A stretch of 55,956 nucleotides of DNA from Planktothrix sp. FACHB-1365 (GCF_014697575.1 NZ_JACJSC010000035.1:1-55956); one strand, 5' to 3'; shown: positions 9,701 through 18,171, counted from the stretch's first letter. A program made the numbers and translations. Notes: a model not told the origin generated them from the sequence alone.

Positions 9701-11821
9701 TTTGAAATTATGGGGTATCAACCGAATGAATTTCAACCCACTTTAACCCGGTTCAGAAATTTTATTCATCCTGATGATCGTCAGTCTGTATTTCAAACTA
9801 TTGAAAATCATTTGCAGTTTAATAGTCCTTACTTTATTGAATATCGGTTGCTGCACAAATTAGGTGATTATATTTGGGTACAAGCTAGGGGAGAAGCCCT
9901 CAGAGATGAACAAGGAAACCCAGTGAGTATGGCGGGTTCCGTAACCGATATTACCGAACAAAAATTAGGAGAATTAGCCCTACGCCAAAGTGAAGCCAAA
10001 TGGCGACATTTAATTGAAGCTAATATTGTGGGGATTCTTTTTGCTGATTTTGAAGGCAGAATTTTAGAAGCCAATGATGCCTTTTTACGGATAATTGGCT
10101 ATAGCCGAGAGGAGTTAGAAAAGGGACAATTACGCTGGGATACGATTACTCCCCCTGAAGGTAAAGCCGCTGATCAAGAAAGGGTTCAGAAAATTTTAAA
10201 TGATAAGATTTTACCCCCCGATGAAAAAGAATATTTCCATAAAGACGGGACTCGAATTCCGGTGATTTTAGGAGCAACTTTATTAGAAGAACAAAATCAA
10301 TGTGTTGCTTTTGTGTTAGATATAACCCAACAAAAACAAACCAAAATCGAGCTTCAAAAAGCTAAAGAACAAGCGGAAGCCGCTAATCGGGCTAAAAGTA
10401 ACTTTTTAGCCAATATGAGTCATGAACTTCGTACCCCTTTGAATGCTATTTTAGGGTTTACGCAACTGATGGTGCGGGATTCTACCTTAGCATCCCATCA
10501 TCGAGAGAAATTACAAATTATTAACCGGAATGGAGCTTATTTATTACAGTTAATTAATGATATTTTATCCATTTCTAAAATTGAAGCTAATCACGTTACC
10601 CTCGATATAACATTATTTGATTTATATCAATTATTAGAAGATTTAAAAAATACCTTTGAACTGCGTTCTAGCTCTAAAGGAATACAACTGATTATTGAGA
10701 AATCTCCCCAGTTACCTCGATATATACAAACCGATGAACGCAAATTGCGACAAGTTCTGATCAACTTATTAGATAATGCGATAAAATTTACCTATCGCGG
10801 TTCTGTCACCCTGCGAATTAAGCCTTTAGACTTGACTGTTAACGGCTCTGATTCTTCTCGATACACACTTGAGTTTGAAGTACAAGACACCGGGGATGGA
10901 ATCGCCTCAGAAGAATTAGATTCCATGTTTGATGCTTTTGTACAAACCACAACTGGACGACAATCTCAACAAGGAACCGGGTTGGGACTACCGATTAGTC
11001 GTCGATTTGTAGAGCTTTTGGGCGGTAAAATCACCGTCAGGAGTCAAGTGGGAATAGGAACTTGCTTTCAATTCACAATTGAGGTTCCTGAAATTGACAC
11101 TACAACCCTGGCGTTATCACAACCCGAATATCAAGTGATGGGACTCGCACCCCATCAACCTGAATACCGAATTTTAGTGGTTGATGATTTAGAAGCAAAC
11201 CGTCACTGGTTAGCGAAATTATTACGTTCTGTGGGGTTTGAGGTTGAAGAAGCGGAAAATGGAGAAATGGCTTTGATTCTGGTAGAATCCTACAACCCCC
11301 ATTTAATTTGGATGGATCTGCGAATGTCGGGTATGAATGGCTATCGAGCTACTCAAGAAATTAGAGCCAAAAAAGCTCAAACTTTGTTATCGACCCCCCC
11401 TGATTTTGAGCCGTTTCCCAAAATTATTGCGGTTTCTGCTAGTGTATTTGAAGAGGAACGCCAACAAGTAATTGACGCAGGCTGCGATGATTTCGTTGGT
11501 AAACCTTTAACGGAAACTACTATTTGGGAGATGCTAAAGAAACATTTAGGCGTAAAGTACAGAGTTGAAGAGTTGAAGCCGAACCAAGCTGAACATCATC
11601 AAATCCAGGATGCAGTCATTGTCGAAGCTTTAGCCACTCTTCCGCCAGAATTACTGCATCAGCTTGCTACCGAAACTCAAATTGGGGATTCTGAAAAACT
11701 TCTCAGTTTGCTAACACAGATTCCGGCTTCTCAACCGTTTTTAATTAACACGCTTACGGAATTAATCAATAACTTTGAGTTTGAATTAATTCTTCATTGG
11801 GTTACACTTGCGCTCTCATGA
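6734..11821 (+). CDS. hybrid sensor histidine kinase: Cache-like sensor, HAMP, six PAS, HisKA, HATPase, REC
   Basis: A 1695-residue membrane sensor kinase. One membrane helix lies near residues 20-45 and a second near 350-375. Between them is a large extracytoplasmic sensor region resembling a dCache domain (motifs RPWYQDAV, LLGVLSVGI). A HAMP linker follows (about 375-430). Six PAS/PAC modules occupy about 450-1205, each opening with a repeat such as LRQSEERF or LKESEQRF. The HisKA box has phospho-acceptor H1230 (ANMSHELRTPLNAILGF). The HATPase domain has LLDNAIKFT, DTGDGIASEEL and GTGLGLPISRR. A C-terminal receiver has D1528 (WMDLRMSGMNGY), followed by an approximately 100-residue tail. The start is ATG 6734. 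The signal is unknown. The stop overlaps the start of the next kinase by 4 bp (ATGA), so the two are co-translated. Confidence 0.92.
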   Translation: MDFSQFFRSLWISQTWKKIPLRFVLIIPFVIQITATVSIIGYLSFLSGQRAIEKMSNELMIEVTQRVKDHIEHLTEDTETITHLTLSHCQAENIDLNNLNLLERQLFLNLHHFKFISAILVGNEQHQFVAVSRFNGQRLWRSSPQDSSLIYDYALDQTGKPIKLLRTFWKPSVTLRPWYQDAVKSQKTRWGSLYLLGSQEDWVLNLNTPIYEPETGKLLGVLSVGIVSSDLSDFLSQIQVGDAGQIILIDRQGNVVANSQGKVNQQKHQELKQINILNSQDLLLNSIGKFLIKNYGDLQNLQTVQNVDFTIPLTTWESLSNHYYLQVVPLKNQYGLDLLTIIVIPRSDFMAEVYAQFKQTFFLCTGIVILAIGVGILTSRWIIKPILAVNQAAKRIAEGEIQHLSDFERSDEIGELVQSFKGMNTQLQNTLVQLKIEILKHKKTEAKLRQAQHISRLSIWEFYYQTKTTIWSPEIYQLYGLDPIVKPPQGEEILQYIYPDDHSIYRHEILKPLWAKKPFAAELRIVRCDGSIGYVEIQGEPIFDQQHKEVIRLLGTLRDVTDRRQVEITLKNQEQLLRSIYEGVEEPIFVVEVGDNGEFYYVGTNPAHERITGFSRKSLLGKTPQELKIPSWEKVIQHYQDCIDAGTSICYEEVVVLNGVERFWYTSLTPLKDLESKIYRIVGTTIDTTYIKKTERSLQSALQQIQEHFENSPLAIIEWDAQGKIKRWSKQAEDIFGWKADEVVGLSNDDFSMIHEEDQENVYQEIQKMISGQTSTLKMQNRNYTKTGEILTCEWFSSGIFDQHGNLTSTLSFIQDITARQQAEEILRQSEERFRSAFTNTAIGMFIVSTNCRFLQVNDAICQILGYSEAELLNLTFHDITYPDDLERDLSYVKQILEGKIKTYTLEKRLIHKKGNLVSGLLSIGFVQDRQNHPLYFVAQFQDITQRVQAEQALKESEQRFERAIKGSNDGIWDWFDIHQEQIWYSPRFFEIMGYQPNEFQPTLTRFRNFIHPDDRQSVFQTIENHLQFNSPYFIEYRLLHKLGDYIWVQARGEALRDEQGNPVSMAGSVTDITEQKLGELALRQSEAKWRHLIEANIVGILFADFEGRILEANDAFLRIIGYSREELEKGQLRWDTITPPEGKAADQERVQKILNDKILPPDEKEYFHKDGTRIPVILGATLLEEQNQCVAFVLDITQQKQTKIELQKAKEQAEAANRAKSNFLANMSHELRTPLNAILGFTQLMVRDSTLASHHREKLQIINRNGAYLLQLINDILSISKIEANHVTLDITLFDLYQLLEDLKNTFELRSSSKGIQLIIEKSPQLPRYIQTDERKLRQVLINLLDNAIKFTYRGSVTLRIKPLDLTVNGSDSSRYTLEFEVQDTGDGIASEELDSMFDAFVQTTTGRQSQQGTGLGLPISRRFVELLGGKITVRSQVGIGTCFQFTIEVPEIDTTTLALSQPEYQVMGLAPHQPEYRILVVDDLEANRHWLAKLLRSVGFEVEEAENGEMALILVESYNPHLIWMDLRMSGMNGYRATQEIRAKKAQTLLSTPPDFEPFPKIIAVSASVFEEERQQVIDAGCDDFVGKPLTETTIWEMLKKHLGVKYRVEELKPNQAEHHQIQDAVIVEALATLPPELLHQLATETQIGDSEKLLSLLTQIPASQPFLINTLTELINNFEFELILHWVTLALS

Positions 11822-13140
11822 AATCTAACTCAGCTACCGCGTCTTTAGCCAATATTTTAATTGTTGATGATGTTCCTGATAACTTGCGGGTTTTATCTCA
11901 AGTTTTATTACAGCAAGGTTATCGAGTTCGGAAAGCAACTAATGGGCAATTTGCCTTAAATTCGGCCCAATTGATGCCCCCGGATTTAATTTTATTAGAT
12001 GTGATGATGCCCGAGTTAGACGGGTATGAAGCGTGTCGTTTTCTCAAGGCGGATGAACGCACGCGGGATATTCCGATTATTTTTATTACGGCTAGAGATG
12101 ATATTGAAAGTAAACTCATGGGGTTTGAAGTGGGCGGATTAGATTATATTACGAAACCCTTTGATGTTCAAGAAGTTGTCGTTCGGGTTGCGACTCAACT
12201 GAAAGTCAGTCGATTGCAAAAAGAACTGCAATTACAAAAAGAACAGTTAGAGCAAAAAAATCAACAACTCGAACAGGAAATTTGCGATCGCATTACCGCC
12301 CAAACTGAACTCCAAAACTTAAATCAAGGGTTAGAAACTAAAGTTGAACAACGTACTCAAGAACTGAGACTGAGAAATCAAGAGTTAATTAGTTTACAAA
12401 AAAAATTAGAAATTTCTTTAAAAAAAGAACAATCTTTAAGTGAAATGAAATCTCAATTAATTACGACAATTTCCCATGAATTTCGGACTCCTTTAACGGT
12501 GATCATGACTTCTAATGAATTAATTAAATATAAAATCGAAAAACAACAAACTCAAAATTTAGATCGTCATTTAAACCGAGTCAATGAAAGTGTTAAACGC
12601 ATTGAACAGATTTTGAATAGTGCAATTGTATTGGCACAAGCCGAATCTAATGTAATTAATTTTGAAGCTCAAATTTTAAATTTAGATTTATTTACTAAAC
12701 AGATCTTAGAAGATTGGAAACCTCTGGAAAACCAATCCCATCCCATAGAATTATCTATTAAAGGGAATCATCCTGAAGTCTTTAAAGCTGATCCCAATTT
12801 TCTTAAACAAATTTTAATTCATTTATTAACCAATGCAATTCGTTATTCTCCAGAGGGAGGGACGATTAATCTGGAACTGATTTATCAACCCACTGAAGTT
12901 ATTTTTAAAATTCAAGATCGGGGAATTGGCATTCCTGAATCTGAACTAGACCAAGTATTTGATGCCTTTTATCGCGGCAATAATGCGGATTCTATCTCAG
13001 GAACTCCCGGCGCTGGATTAGGATTAACCGTTGTTAAACGCCTTGTAGAACTCCATCAAGGAACAATAACCCTGGAAAGTATTCTTAACCAAGGAACAAT
13101 TGTTACCCTTTCTTTTCCTGTTTCAGAAGTTGAGAGTTGA
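11818..13140 (+). CDS. REC-histidine kinase (hybrid response regulator/kinase)
   Basis: Start chosen at ATG 11818, which overlaps the TGA of the upstream kinase (ATGA); the frame is open 21 bp further. The 440-residue soluble protein has an N-terminal receiver (acidic pair D17/D18, phospho-acceptor D61 in LLDVMMPELDGYE, YITKP). A coiled coil (about 130-205) follows. The HisKA box has H220 (TTISHEFRTPLTVIM) and the HATPase domain has LLTNAIRYSPEGG, DRGIGIPESEL and GAGLGLTVVKR. This layout receives phosphate on the REC from another kinase, most simply the overlapping hybrid kinase. It then controls its own kinase activity, so the pair likely forms a phosphorelay. The output regulator is not in the window. 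Confidence 0.92.
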   Translation: MKSNSATASLANILIVDDVPDNLRVLSQVLLQQGYRVRKATNGQFALNSAQLMPPDLILLDVMMPELDGYEACRFLKADERTRDIPIIFITARDDIESKLMGFEVGGLDYITKPFDVQEVVVRVATQLKVSRLQKELQLQKEQLEQKNQQLEQEICDRITAQTELQNLNQGLETKVEQRTQELRLRNQELISLQKKLEISLKKEQSLSEMKSQLITTISHEFRTPLTVIMTSNELIKYKIEKQQTQNLDRHLNRVNESVKRIEQILNSAIVLAQAESNVINFEAQILNLDLFTKQILEDWKPLENQSHPIELSIKGNHPEVFKADPNFLKQILIHLLTNAIRYSPEGGTINLELIYQPTEVIFKIQDRGIGIPESELDQVFDAFYRGNNADSISGTPGAGLGLTVVKRLVELHQGTITLESILNQGTIVTLSFPVSEVES

Positions 13141-13155
13141 CGGTCAACCCTCAAC
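13129..13155. terminator. hairpin between convergent genes
   Basis: Inverted repeat GTTGAGAGTTGAC / GTCAACCCTCAAC with one mismatch and a single-base loop. It overlaps the last codons and stop of the hybrid kinase, 16 bp from the antiporter stop on the other strand. Its position suits a bidirectional terminator, though there is no long T-run. The sequence is the same GGTTGAC heptamer family seen at 15687 and 29188. Confidence 0.45.
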
Positions 13156-13170
13156 CCTGAACAAAATCCC

Positions 13171-14595
13171 TTAAGTCGTTTCTGGCGACGGGGATGGAGT
13201 TTCAGTTTTAAACACAATTCGCAGCAACGGAGGCGCTAAGAATGTGGTGAGGATAACCATCAAAATAATCGCCACATCCAAAGCCGGAGATAAGGCACCA
13301 CTGGCAGAACCAACGGCGGCGAATACTAATCCGACTTCTCCTCGTGGAATCATCCCAACGCCAATTCCTAAACGATTGAGGTTATCCAAACCAAACACCC
13401 CCCAACCTGCTGAGATTTTGCCAACAATTGCCACCACAATTAAAAACACAGCAATAATTAATCCTTCCCGATTTTCAGGAATAGCTGGGTTTAAAACACT
13501 TAAATCCGTTTTTGCCCCAACCGCCACAAAAAATACGGGAACAATGACATCAGCAATGGGTTTAATTAGCTCTTCTAACTCCTTACCTGGTTCGGTTTCA
13601 TCTAACACTAACCCGGCTGCAAATGCCCCTAGAATGGCTTCTAGGTGAATTGCACCCCCAATATAGGCTAAAAGCAGGGCTAAAATTAAGGCTGGAACCA
13701 CAACCCGACCTCGTGTTTTAAATTGTGAGGCAAGAGCAACAAAAGTTCCGTTAAAAAACTTGCCTAAAACAATCGCACCGACAATAAAAACACTAGCACT
13801 AATAATCAAATAGATGATATTAGCAATATCAATTTCGCCTGTTTTGGCTAAACTGGCAACAACTGCTAAAATCAGAATGCCTAAGACATCATCAATCACC
13901 GCCGCACCCAAGATAATTTGACCTTCTTGGGTAGACAAACAACCAATTTCTGATAGAACCCTAGAGGTAATCCCGATACTGGTAGCCGTCAATGCTGCAC
14001 CTGCAAAAATTGCTGGAATTACAGGAACATGGAAAATAAACATCAGTCCTGCTGTTCCGGCAACAAAGGGAACAACAACTCCAATACAAGCCACAATAAA
14101 GGCTTGAATTCCTACCGCCAGCAGTTGTTCAATATTGGATTCTAAACCAATTTCAAACAACAAAATAATCACACCGAGTTCGGATAAAATCTCTAAAACT
14201 TCGCTTTGAGATTTAAACGTTGCTTCTGCTGCATCGGGGCTTAAGCCGGCGGTCGTTTCCAGAATACTAATAATCAGTGAATGAGAACTATCAATCCCTC
14301 CTTCTGGAAAAATCACTAAATGCAGGGCAGAAACCCCAATAATTACCCCTCCTAGCAATTCTCCCAAAACCGGAGGAAACCCTAACCAGTTGGCAAACTC
14401 TCCCCCCGCTTTACTGGCTACAAAAATCGCCACTAAACTCAGCAGAACCCCCAGTAATACCATTGTTGGTTCTGCTTTCCCTGGAGGGCAAGCTTCCGTC
14501 ACCGTTCCCAAAAGTGGTAAAAATCCCAATCCAGATTTTGAGAACATAGAACCCAACGGGAAAACCCCTGTAACTAGATCCACTGTTAACTCCAT
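13171..14595 (-). CDS. CPA2-family Na+(K+)/H+ antiporter
   Basis: A 474-residue polytopic membrane protein with about 12-13 hydrophobic segments. After a 45-residue N-terminal stretch the membrane core starts at MVLLGVLLSLVAIFVASKAG. The exchanger core carries FPPVLGELLGGVIIG and the double-aspartate motif AAVIDDVLGILILA, the ion/proton binding site of NapA/NhaA-like electrogenic exchangers. The family includes cyanobacterial NhaS3 and KefB-like proteins. I infer cytoplasmic or thylakoid Na+ or K+ homeostasis, but ion selectivity cannot be read from sequence. There is no C-terminal RCK/TrkA domain. It is convergent with the hybrid kinase. Confidence 0.88.
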   Translation of the reverse strand: MELTVDLVTGVFPLGSMFSKSGLGFLPLLGTVTEACPPGKAEPTMVLLGVLLSLVAIFVASKAGGEFANWLGFPPVLGELLGGVIIGVSALHLVIFPEGGIDSSHSLIISILETTAGLSPDAAEATFKSQSEVLEILSELGVIILLFEIGLESNIEQLLAVGIQAFIVACIGVVVPFVAGTAGLMFIFHVPVIPAIFAGAALTATSIGITSRVLSEIGCLSTQEGQIILGAAVIDDVLGILILAVVASLAKTGEIDIANIIYLIISASVFIVGAIVLGKFFNGTFVALASQFKTRGRVVVPALILALLLAYIGGAIHLEAILGAFAAGLVLDETEPGKELEELIKPIADVIVPVFFVAVGAKTDLSVLNPAIPENREGLIIAVFLIVVAIVGKISAGWGVFGLDNLNRLGIGVGMIPRGEVGLVFAAVGSASGALSPALDVAIILMVILTTFLAPPLLRIVFKTETPSPSPETT

Positions 14596-14631
14596 CTAAC
14601 TCACCCCAATTACTTTAGCGGAAACAGACAC

Positions 14632-14714
14632 AGGGGGACAAGGGGATGAGGGGACAAGGGGACAAGGGGACAAGGGGACAGGGGGATGAGGGGACAGGGG
14701 GACAGGGGGATGAG
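14632..14714. repeat. G-rich short tandem repeat (GGGGACA/GGGGATGA)
   Basis: About ten imperfect tandem copies of a 7-8 bp unit (GGGGACA, with GGGGATGA variants) in the upstream region of the antiporter gene. It is of the short tandemly repeated repetitive (STRR) type known from filamentous cyanobacteria. Confidence 0.8.
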
Positions 14715-14716
14715 CA

Positions 14717-14848
14717 GATAACTGATAACTGATAACTGATAACTGATAACTGATAACTGATAACTGATAACTGATAACTGTTAACTGATAACTGTTAACT
14801 GATAACTGTTAACTGATAACTGATAACTGATAACTGTTAACTGTTAAC
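14717..14848. repeat. tandem heptamer array (ATAACTG / TTAACTG)
   Basis: Roughly 18 tandem copies of ATAACTG with interspersed TTAACTG variants, directly abutting the G-rich array. The last copy contains the stop codon (14844-14846) of the minus-strand amidase gene. The same heptamer family recurs near 37535 and 37620-37660. Confidence 0.85.
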
Positions 14849-15656
14849 TAAAGACTCGATGCTGGAGGCTGGGCATTTGGCGACGGACTTGTTCAAGACG
14901 GGCTGGATCAATTTCTGCGATCGCCACTCCTGGTTTATCTCCCCCATCAGCGAGAACAGCCCCCCAAGGATCAAGAATCATGGCATGACCATGGGTATAT
15001 CGACGGCCATAATGACACCCCGTTTGAGCGGGTGCAATCACATAACAGGTATTTTCAATCGCTCTCGCTTTGAGGAGAATTTCCCAGTGATCCTTTCCGG
15101 TATAGGCGGTAAAAGCAGCCGGGACAAATAAAATTTCTGCTCCCTGTTGGGATAAGTGGCGATAAAGTTCAGGAAATCGGACATCATAACACACCGATAA
15201 TCCTAAATTTCCCAATTCTGGGGAATCATAAACCGGAGGTAAAACACTTCCGGCCATCACCGTATTAGATTCCCGATAAGTATTGCCATCGGGTAAATTA
15301 ACATCAAAGAGATGAACTTTCTGATAACGCGCTAATTCCTGACCATTAGACCCCATCAACACCGCCGTATTGTAGACTTTGCCCTCTGTTGTGGGAACTG
15401 GAAAACCCCCAGCTAAAAGTGTAATTTGAAACCGTTGGCTAATCGTTTTGAGAAATTTTTCAGTTTTTTGGGCAATGATTTCAGCTTGAGCCAGTTTCTC
15501 GGCTTCTTCACCCATAAAGGGAAAATTCTCAGGTAAGCTGACTAACTCCGCTCCCTGACGAACTGCTAAATCAATCAATTCTTCTGCCTCTGCTAGATTT
15601 TTGTCTAACCAAGGCGTACTGGTCATTTGAATAGCCGCAGCAAGATAGGATTTCAT
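14844..15656 (-). CDS. carbon-nitrogen hydrolase (nitrilase superfamily, Nit1/deaminated glutathione amidase-like)
   Basis: A 270-residue cytoplasmic amidase. The nitrilase catalytic triad is complete: E43 (VSLPENFPFMG), K113 (YQKVHLFDVNLP) and C156 (LGLSVCYDVRFPE). The YRESNTV and RALENTCYV-like blocks place it in the Nit1/NitFhit branch, whose characterised members hydrolyse deaminated glutathione as metabolite repair. A general omega-amidase role remains possible. The start ATG 15656 gives MKSYLAAAIQMTST, the family N-terminus. Its stop codon falls within the heptamer array downstream. Upstream lies psaJ in the same orientation, but a 150-bp repeat-filled gap separates them, so co-transcription is doubtful. 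Confidence 0.9.
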   Translation of the reverse strand: MKSYLAAAIQMTSTPWLDKNLAEAEELIDLAVRQGAELVSLPENFPFMGEEAEKLAQAEIIAQKTEKFLKTISQRFQITLLAGGFPVPTTEGKVYNTAVLMGSNGQELARYQKVHLFDVNLPDGNTYRESNTVMAGSVLPPVYDSPELGNLGLSVCYDVRFPELYRHLSQQGAEILFVPAAFTAYTGKDHWEILLKARAIENTCYVIAPAQTGCHYGRRYTHGHAMILDPWGAVLADGGDKPGVAIAEIDPARLEQVRRQMPSLQHRVFS

Positions 15657-15686
15657 TGAACAATATAAATACAGTTAACCATTAAA

Positions 15687-15734
15687 AGTTGACGGTTGAC
15701 GGTTGACGGTTGACGGTTGACGGTTGACGGTTGG
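15687..15734. repeat. GGTTGAC heptamer array with inverted partner
   Basis: Six to seven tandem GGTTGAC copies. At 15755-15780 the complementary motif CAACCGACAACTGACAACCG follows, so the transcript could fold into a long imperfect hairpin between psaJ and the amidase gene. It may act as the psaFJ terminator. Confidence 0.75.
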
Positions 15735-15804
15735 AAGTTGACCCTTAACTCACAACCGACAACTGACAACCGACAACCAAAACCCAATTTAACTCAAGGT
15801 TAAA

Positions 15805-15933
15805 TTACGGCATAGGGTGGAAGAGTAAATCGGGGAAAAAGCGATTAAATTCGATTAAAATTCCCGCAGTAACGGCCATCCAAGCGGCGGCTAAAACAGG
15901 GGCTGTTGAAAGATATTTCAGGAAATACTGCAT
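15805..15933 (-). CDS. psaJ: photosystem I reaction centre subunit IX (PsaJ)
   Basis: A 42-residue single-span membrane protein. It begins [20 protein letters not shown], continues [20 protein letters not shown] and ends MP. This matches the PsaJ family: short N-terminus, one transmembrane helix and the conserved RFFPDLLF C-terminus. PsaJ sits at the periphery of photosystem I, next to PsaF, and stabilises PsaF and bound chlorophyll/carotenoid. A good ribosome binding site (AGGAG, 12 bp before the ATG) precedes it. It follows psaF by 178 bp on the same strand, the usual psaF-psaJ order in cyanobacteria. It is too short for ordinary ORF cut-offs. Confidence 0.95.
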   Translation of the reverse strand: MQYFLKYLSTAPVLAAAWMAVTAGILIEFNRFFPDLLFHPMP

Positions 15934-16015
15934 GAGTTTTTTCTCCTAAGTTTGCAACCGTGTGAAAAAGAATTAATCAGTTAAAAGAAAGCAGAATTCA
16001 CAAAGAGTATTGGTA

Positions 16016-16036
16016 CATAAACAAATATTGTTTATG
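16016..16036 (-). promoter_or_regulatory. perfect 9-bp hairpin in the psaF-psaJ spacer
   Basis: CATAAACAA-ATA-TTGTTTATG, an exact inverted repeat in the intercistronic region. Position between the two photosystem I genes suggests an RNA processing, stability or attenuation element. There is no U-run, so it is not a standard terminator. Function inferred from position only. Confidence 0.4.
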
Positions 16037-16111
16037 AATCGATTAGATAGAAAATTTGAGGTCATAAAGTTAACCTAAATTTTCCCCAATCTTTGCATGA
16101 GAATTCTGCAA

Positions 16112-16603
16112 TTAACGAGGTGAAACGGTGATTTCGTCATCTTTAGCGAACATTTCACCTGTAGTGAATTCTTTCAACGCTGCTAAAGGCCACAGGAAGC
16201 CACTGAGCATATAGGTCAGGGCCACAGGAACATCGATGATAATTTCTTTTTCTGTGGGACTGTCGCTCTTTTTAGCATATTGTAAATACGCCCGACCGAC
16301 CCAACCAATCCACCCTGCAATATACAGGAACAGAATGCTCGGAATTACGAAGTCTCCCGCATGAGCTAGGCTTCCATCAGCGATTAAATGGGGTAAGCCG
16401 TCTTCTTTGCCACACAGTTCTTGTGAATAACGCTCAAAGCGTGCTTTCACTCGTGCAGGGTCAGCAGAAGAAGAAAGAGCAGTTTTGGCCCGTTGCTGAA
16501 ACACCGAAGATTCAGAACAAGGAACAAGATTATAAGCTGAAGCTGCGGGAACAACGCTCATCCACAAGCCCAGGGCTAGAATAGCAGCCAACAATCGACG
16601 CAT
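16112..16603 (-). CDS. psaF: photosystem I reaction centre subunit III (PsaF)
   Basis: A 163-residue precursor. The signal peptide is residues 1-23 ([20 protein letters not shown] then ASA), so the mature protein starts YNLVPCSES, matching cyanobacterial PsaF with its lumenal N-terminus. Conserved blocks include [19 protein letters not shown] and the membrane segment [20 protein letters not shown]. Two lumenal cysteines (C29 and the one in ELCGKEDG) fit the family disulfide. PsaF helps plastocyanin/cytochrome c6 docking in algae; in cyanobacteria it is a peripheral structural subunit of photosystem I. Co-transcribed with psaJ downstream. tsaD lies divergently 240 bp upstream, a neighbourhood recurrent in cyanobacteria. 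Confidence 0.97.
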   Translation of the reverse strand: MRRLLAAILALGLWMSVVPAASAYNLVPCSESSVFQQRAKTALSSSADPARVKARFERYSQELCGKEDGLPHLIADGSLAHAGDFVIPSILFLYIAGWIGWVGRAYLQYAKKSDSPTEKEIIIDVPVALTYMLSGFLWPLAALKEFTTGEMFAKDDEITVSPR

Positions 16604-16842
16604 AGAAGTGTTTCCTTTTGTTACAAAACAATACGTTTTTTATCCTTTGAGTCGAGGGGGGTTGTAAAAAACATCCCCTTGACGTAGGGAGGACAAAGCG
16701 TTTGTTATCCCTCGTAGCGAGGTCAAAACCCACGCAGAAGAATGGGGACGATTAGGTTCAGTTGTTCACTGTACCCAAAAAGATCTGTAATGATTAAGCT
16801 ACTCAATAGAAGCTCGAATCATTTCATAAAATTTATCAGTCA

Positions 16843-17889
16843 ATGGCAACAGTTTTAGCAATTGAAACAAGTTGTGACGAAACCGGGGTCGCAATTGTAA
16901 AGAATCGTAAAGTTTTGAGTAATGTTGTGGCATCTCAAATTGCCATTCATCACCCTTATGGGGGAGTTGTACCCGAAGTCGCCTCTCGCCATCATTTAGA
17001 AATGGTGAATTCTGTTCTTGACCAAGCCTTAGACACCGCAGGGTTAGACTGGTCAGCTATTGATGGCGTTGCAGCAACCTGTGCCCCTGGACTGGTAGGG
17101 GCTTTATTAACCGGAATTACGGCTGCTAAAACTTTAGCCTTGGTACAGAATAAACCTTTTCTGGGCATTCATCACCTCGAAGGCCATATCTACGCCAGCT
17201 ATTTAACCGAAACCACTCTCCAACCGCCCTTTTTATGTTTATTGGTATCGGGAGGCCATACCAGTTTAATTCATGTCAAAGACTGTGGCGTTTATCATAC
17301 ATTGGGACATACCGTTGATGATGCGGCCGGAGAAGCCTTTGATAAAGTTGCCCGGTTATTAAATTTAGGATATCCTGGCGGGCCTATTATTGATCAATTA
17401 GCCAGCCAAGGCAACCCCAAAGCCTTTACATTACCCGAAGGCAAAATTTCTCTACCCAATGGGGGTTATCATCCGTATCATTCGAGTTTTAGCGGATTAA
17501 AAACGGCGGTATTACGATTAGTTCAAACGTTACAAAAAGAAAACGATAACCCTTTACCTGTTGCTGATATTGCAGCAAGTTTTCAAGAGACTGTTGCTAA
17601 AAGTTTAACAAAACGAGTGATCGCTTGTGCGGTAGATTTTGGATTAGATACCATTGCGGTTGGGGGTGGTGTTGCAGCAAATAGTGGGTTAAGAAACTAT
17701 CTGCAAGAGGCGGCTAAACTTCACAATTTGCGGGTTTTATTTCCCCCTTTAAAATATTGTACCGATAACGCCGCGATGATTGCTTGTGCGGCTTCAGACC
17801 ATCTTAATCAAGGTCATCTTTCACCCTTAACATTAGGGGCACAGTCCCGAATGTCGTTAGAGGAGGTTATGCAGTTATATCAGCAATAA
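16843..17889 (+). CDS. tsaD: tRNA N6-adenosine threonylcarbamoyltransferase TsaD
   Basis: Catalyses the last step of t6A37 formation in ANN-decoding tRNAs, with TsaB and TsaE, using threonylcarbamoyl-AMP made by TsaC. The protein has 348 residues. ASKHA-fold motifs are [14 protein letters not shown] at the N-terminus, the iron/zinc ligands H111 and H115 in HHLEGHIYA, the nucleotide-binding LVSGGHTSL, and the C-terminal [12 protein letters not shown] and CTDNAAMIA. Length is normal and the gene is intact. ATG 16843 gives the standard [13 protein letters not shown] start. It is divergent from psaF-psaJ; no shared function is implied. Confidence 0.97.
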   Translation: MATVLAIETSCDETGVAIVKNRKVLSNVVASQIAIHHPYGGVVPEVASRHHLEMVNSVLDQALDTAGLDWSAIDGVAATCAPGLVGALLTGITAAKTLALVQNKPFLGIHHLEGHIYASYLTETTLQPPFLCLLVSGGHTSLIHVKDCGVYHTLGHTVDDAAGEAFDKVARLLNLGYPGGPIIDQLASQGNPKAFTLPEGKISLPNGGYHPYHSSFSGLKTAVLRLVQTLQKENDNPLPVADIAASFQETVAKSLTKRVIACAVDFGLDTIAVGGGVAANSGLRNYLQEAAKLHNLRVLFPPLKYCTDNAAMIACAASDHLNQGHLSPLTLGAQSRMSLEEVMQLYQQ

Positions 17890-17900
17890 GTTTGTTTGAC

Positions 17901-17938
17901 CTCTCCCCCAACCCCTCTCCTGCAAGGCGAGGGGAGAC
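17901..17938. repeat. interspersed CTCTCCCC...GGGGAG palindromic repeat
   Basis: A C-rich/G-rich inverted repeat (arms CTCCCC and GGGGAG around AACCCCTCTCCTGCAAGGCG) just after tsaD. It belongs to the style of interspersed repeats frequent between genes in filamentous cyanobacteria and may serve as the tsaD terminator. Confidence 0.5.
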
Positions 17939-18067
17939 TAAATTTTATAGTTAATTAAATCTAAAATCAATTTAAAAATATTAATATACACAATCACGCA
18001 CTATAGCGCTACGCATTACGGTGTTTGACATTTTTAAACCCTGAAACCCTTTCAATTCTTACTGTTC

Positions 18068-18093
18068 GGTGTTCCCTGTTCCCTGTTCCCTCT
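18068..18093. repeat. TGTTCCC heptamer array
   Basis: Three to four tandem TGTTCCC copies in the tsaD-exporter gap, another 7-bp repeat. Flanking copies of TAGCGCTA occur at about 18003 and 18100. A further short palindrome, GATGGGTTACCCATC, lies at 18136-18150 downstream of the exporter stop and may terminate it. Confidence 0.55.
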
Positions 18094-18171
18094 TCAAGTA
18101 GCGCTATATATTCAGATATTGACGTAGGTTCACCGGATGGGTTACCCATCTCTACGATTGTTAACTGTTAC

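Noticed and set aside
14657-14848. Repeat arrays next to the amidase considered as an origin or iteron region
   Set aside because: Units are 7-8 bp in perfect tandem with no DnaA boxes or replication genes; the same repeats occur at other intergenic sites.
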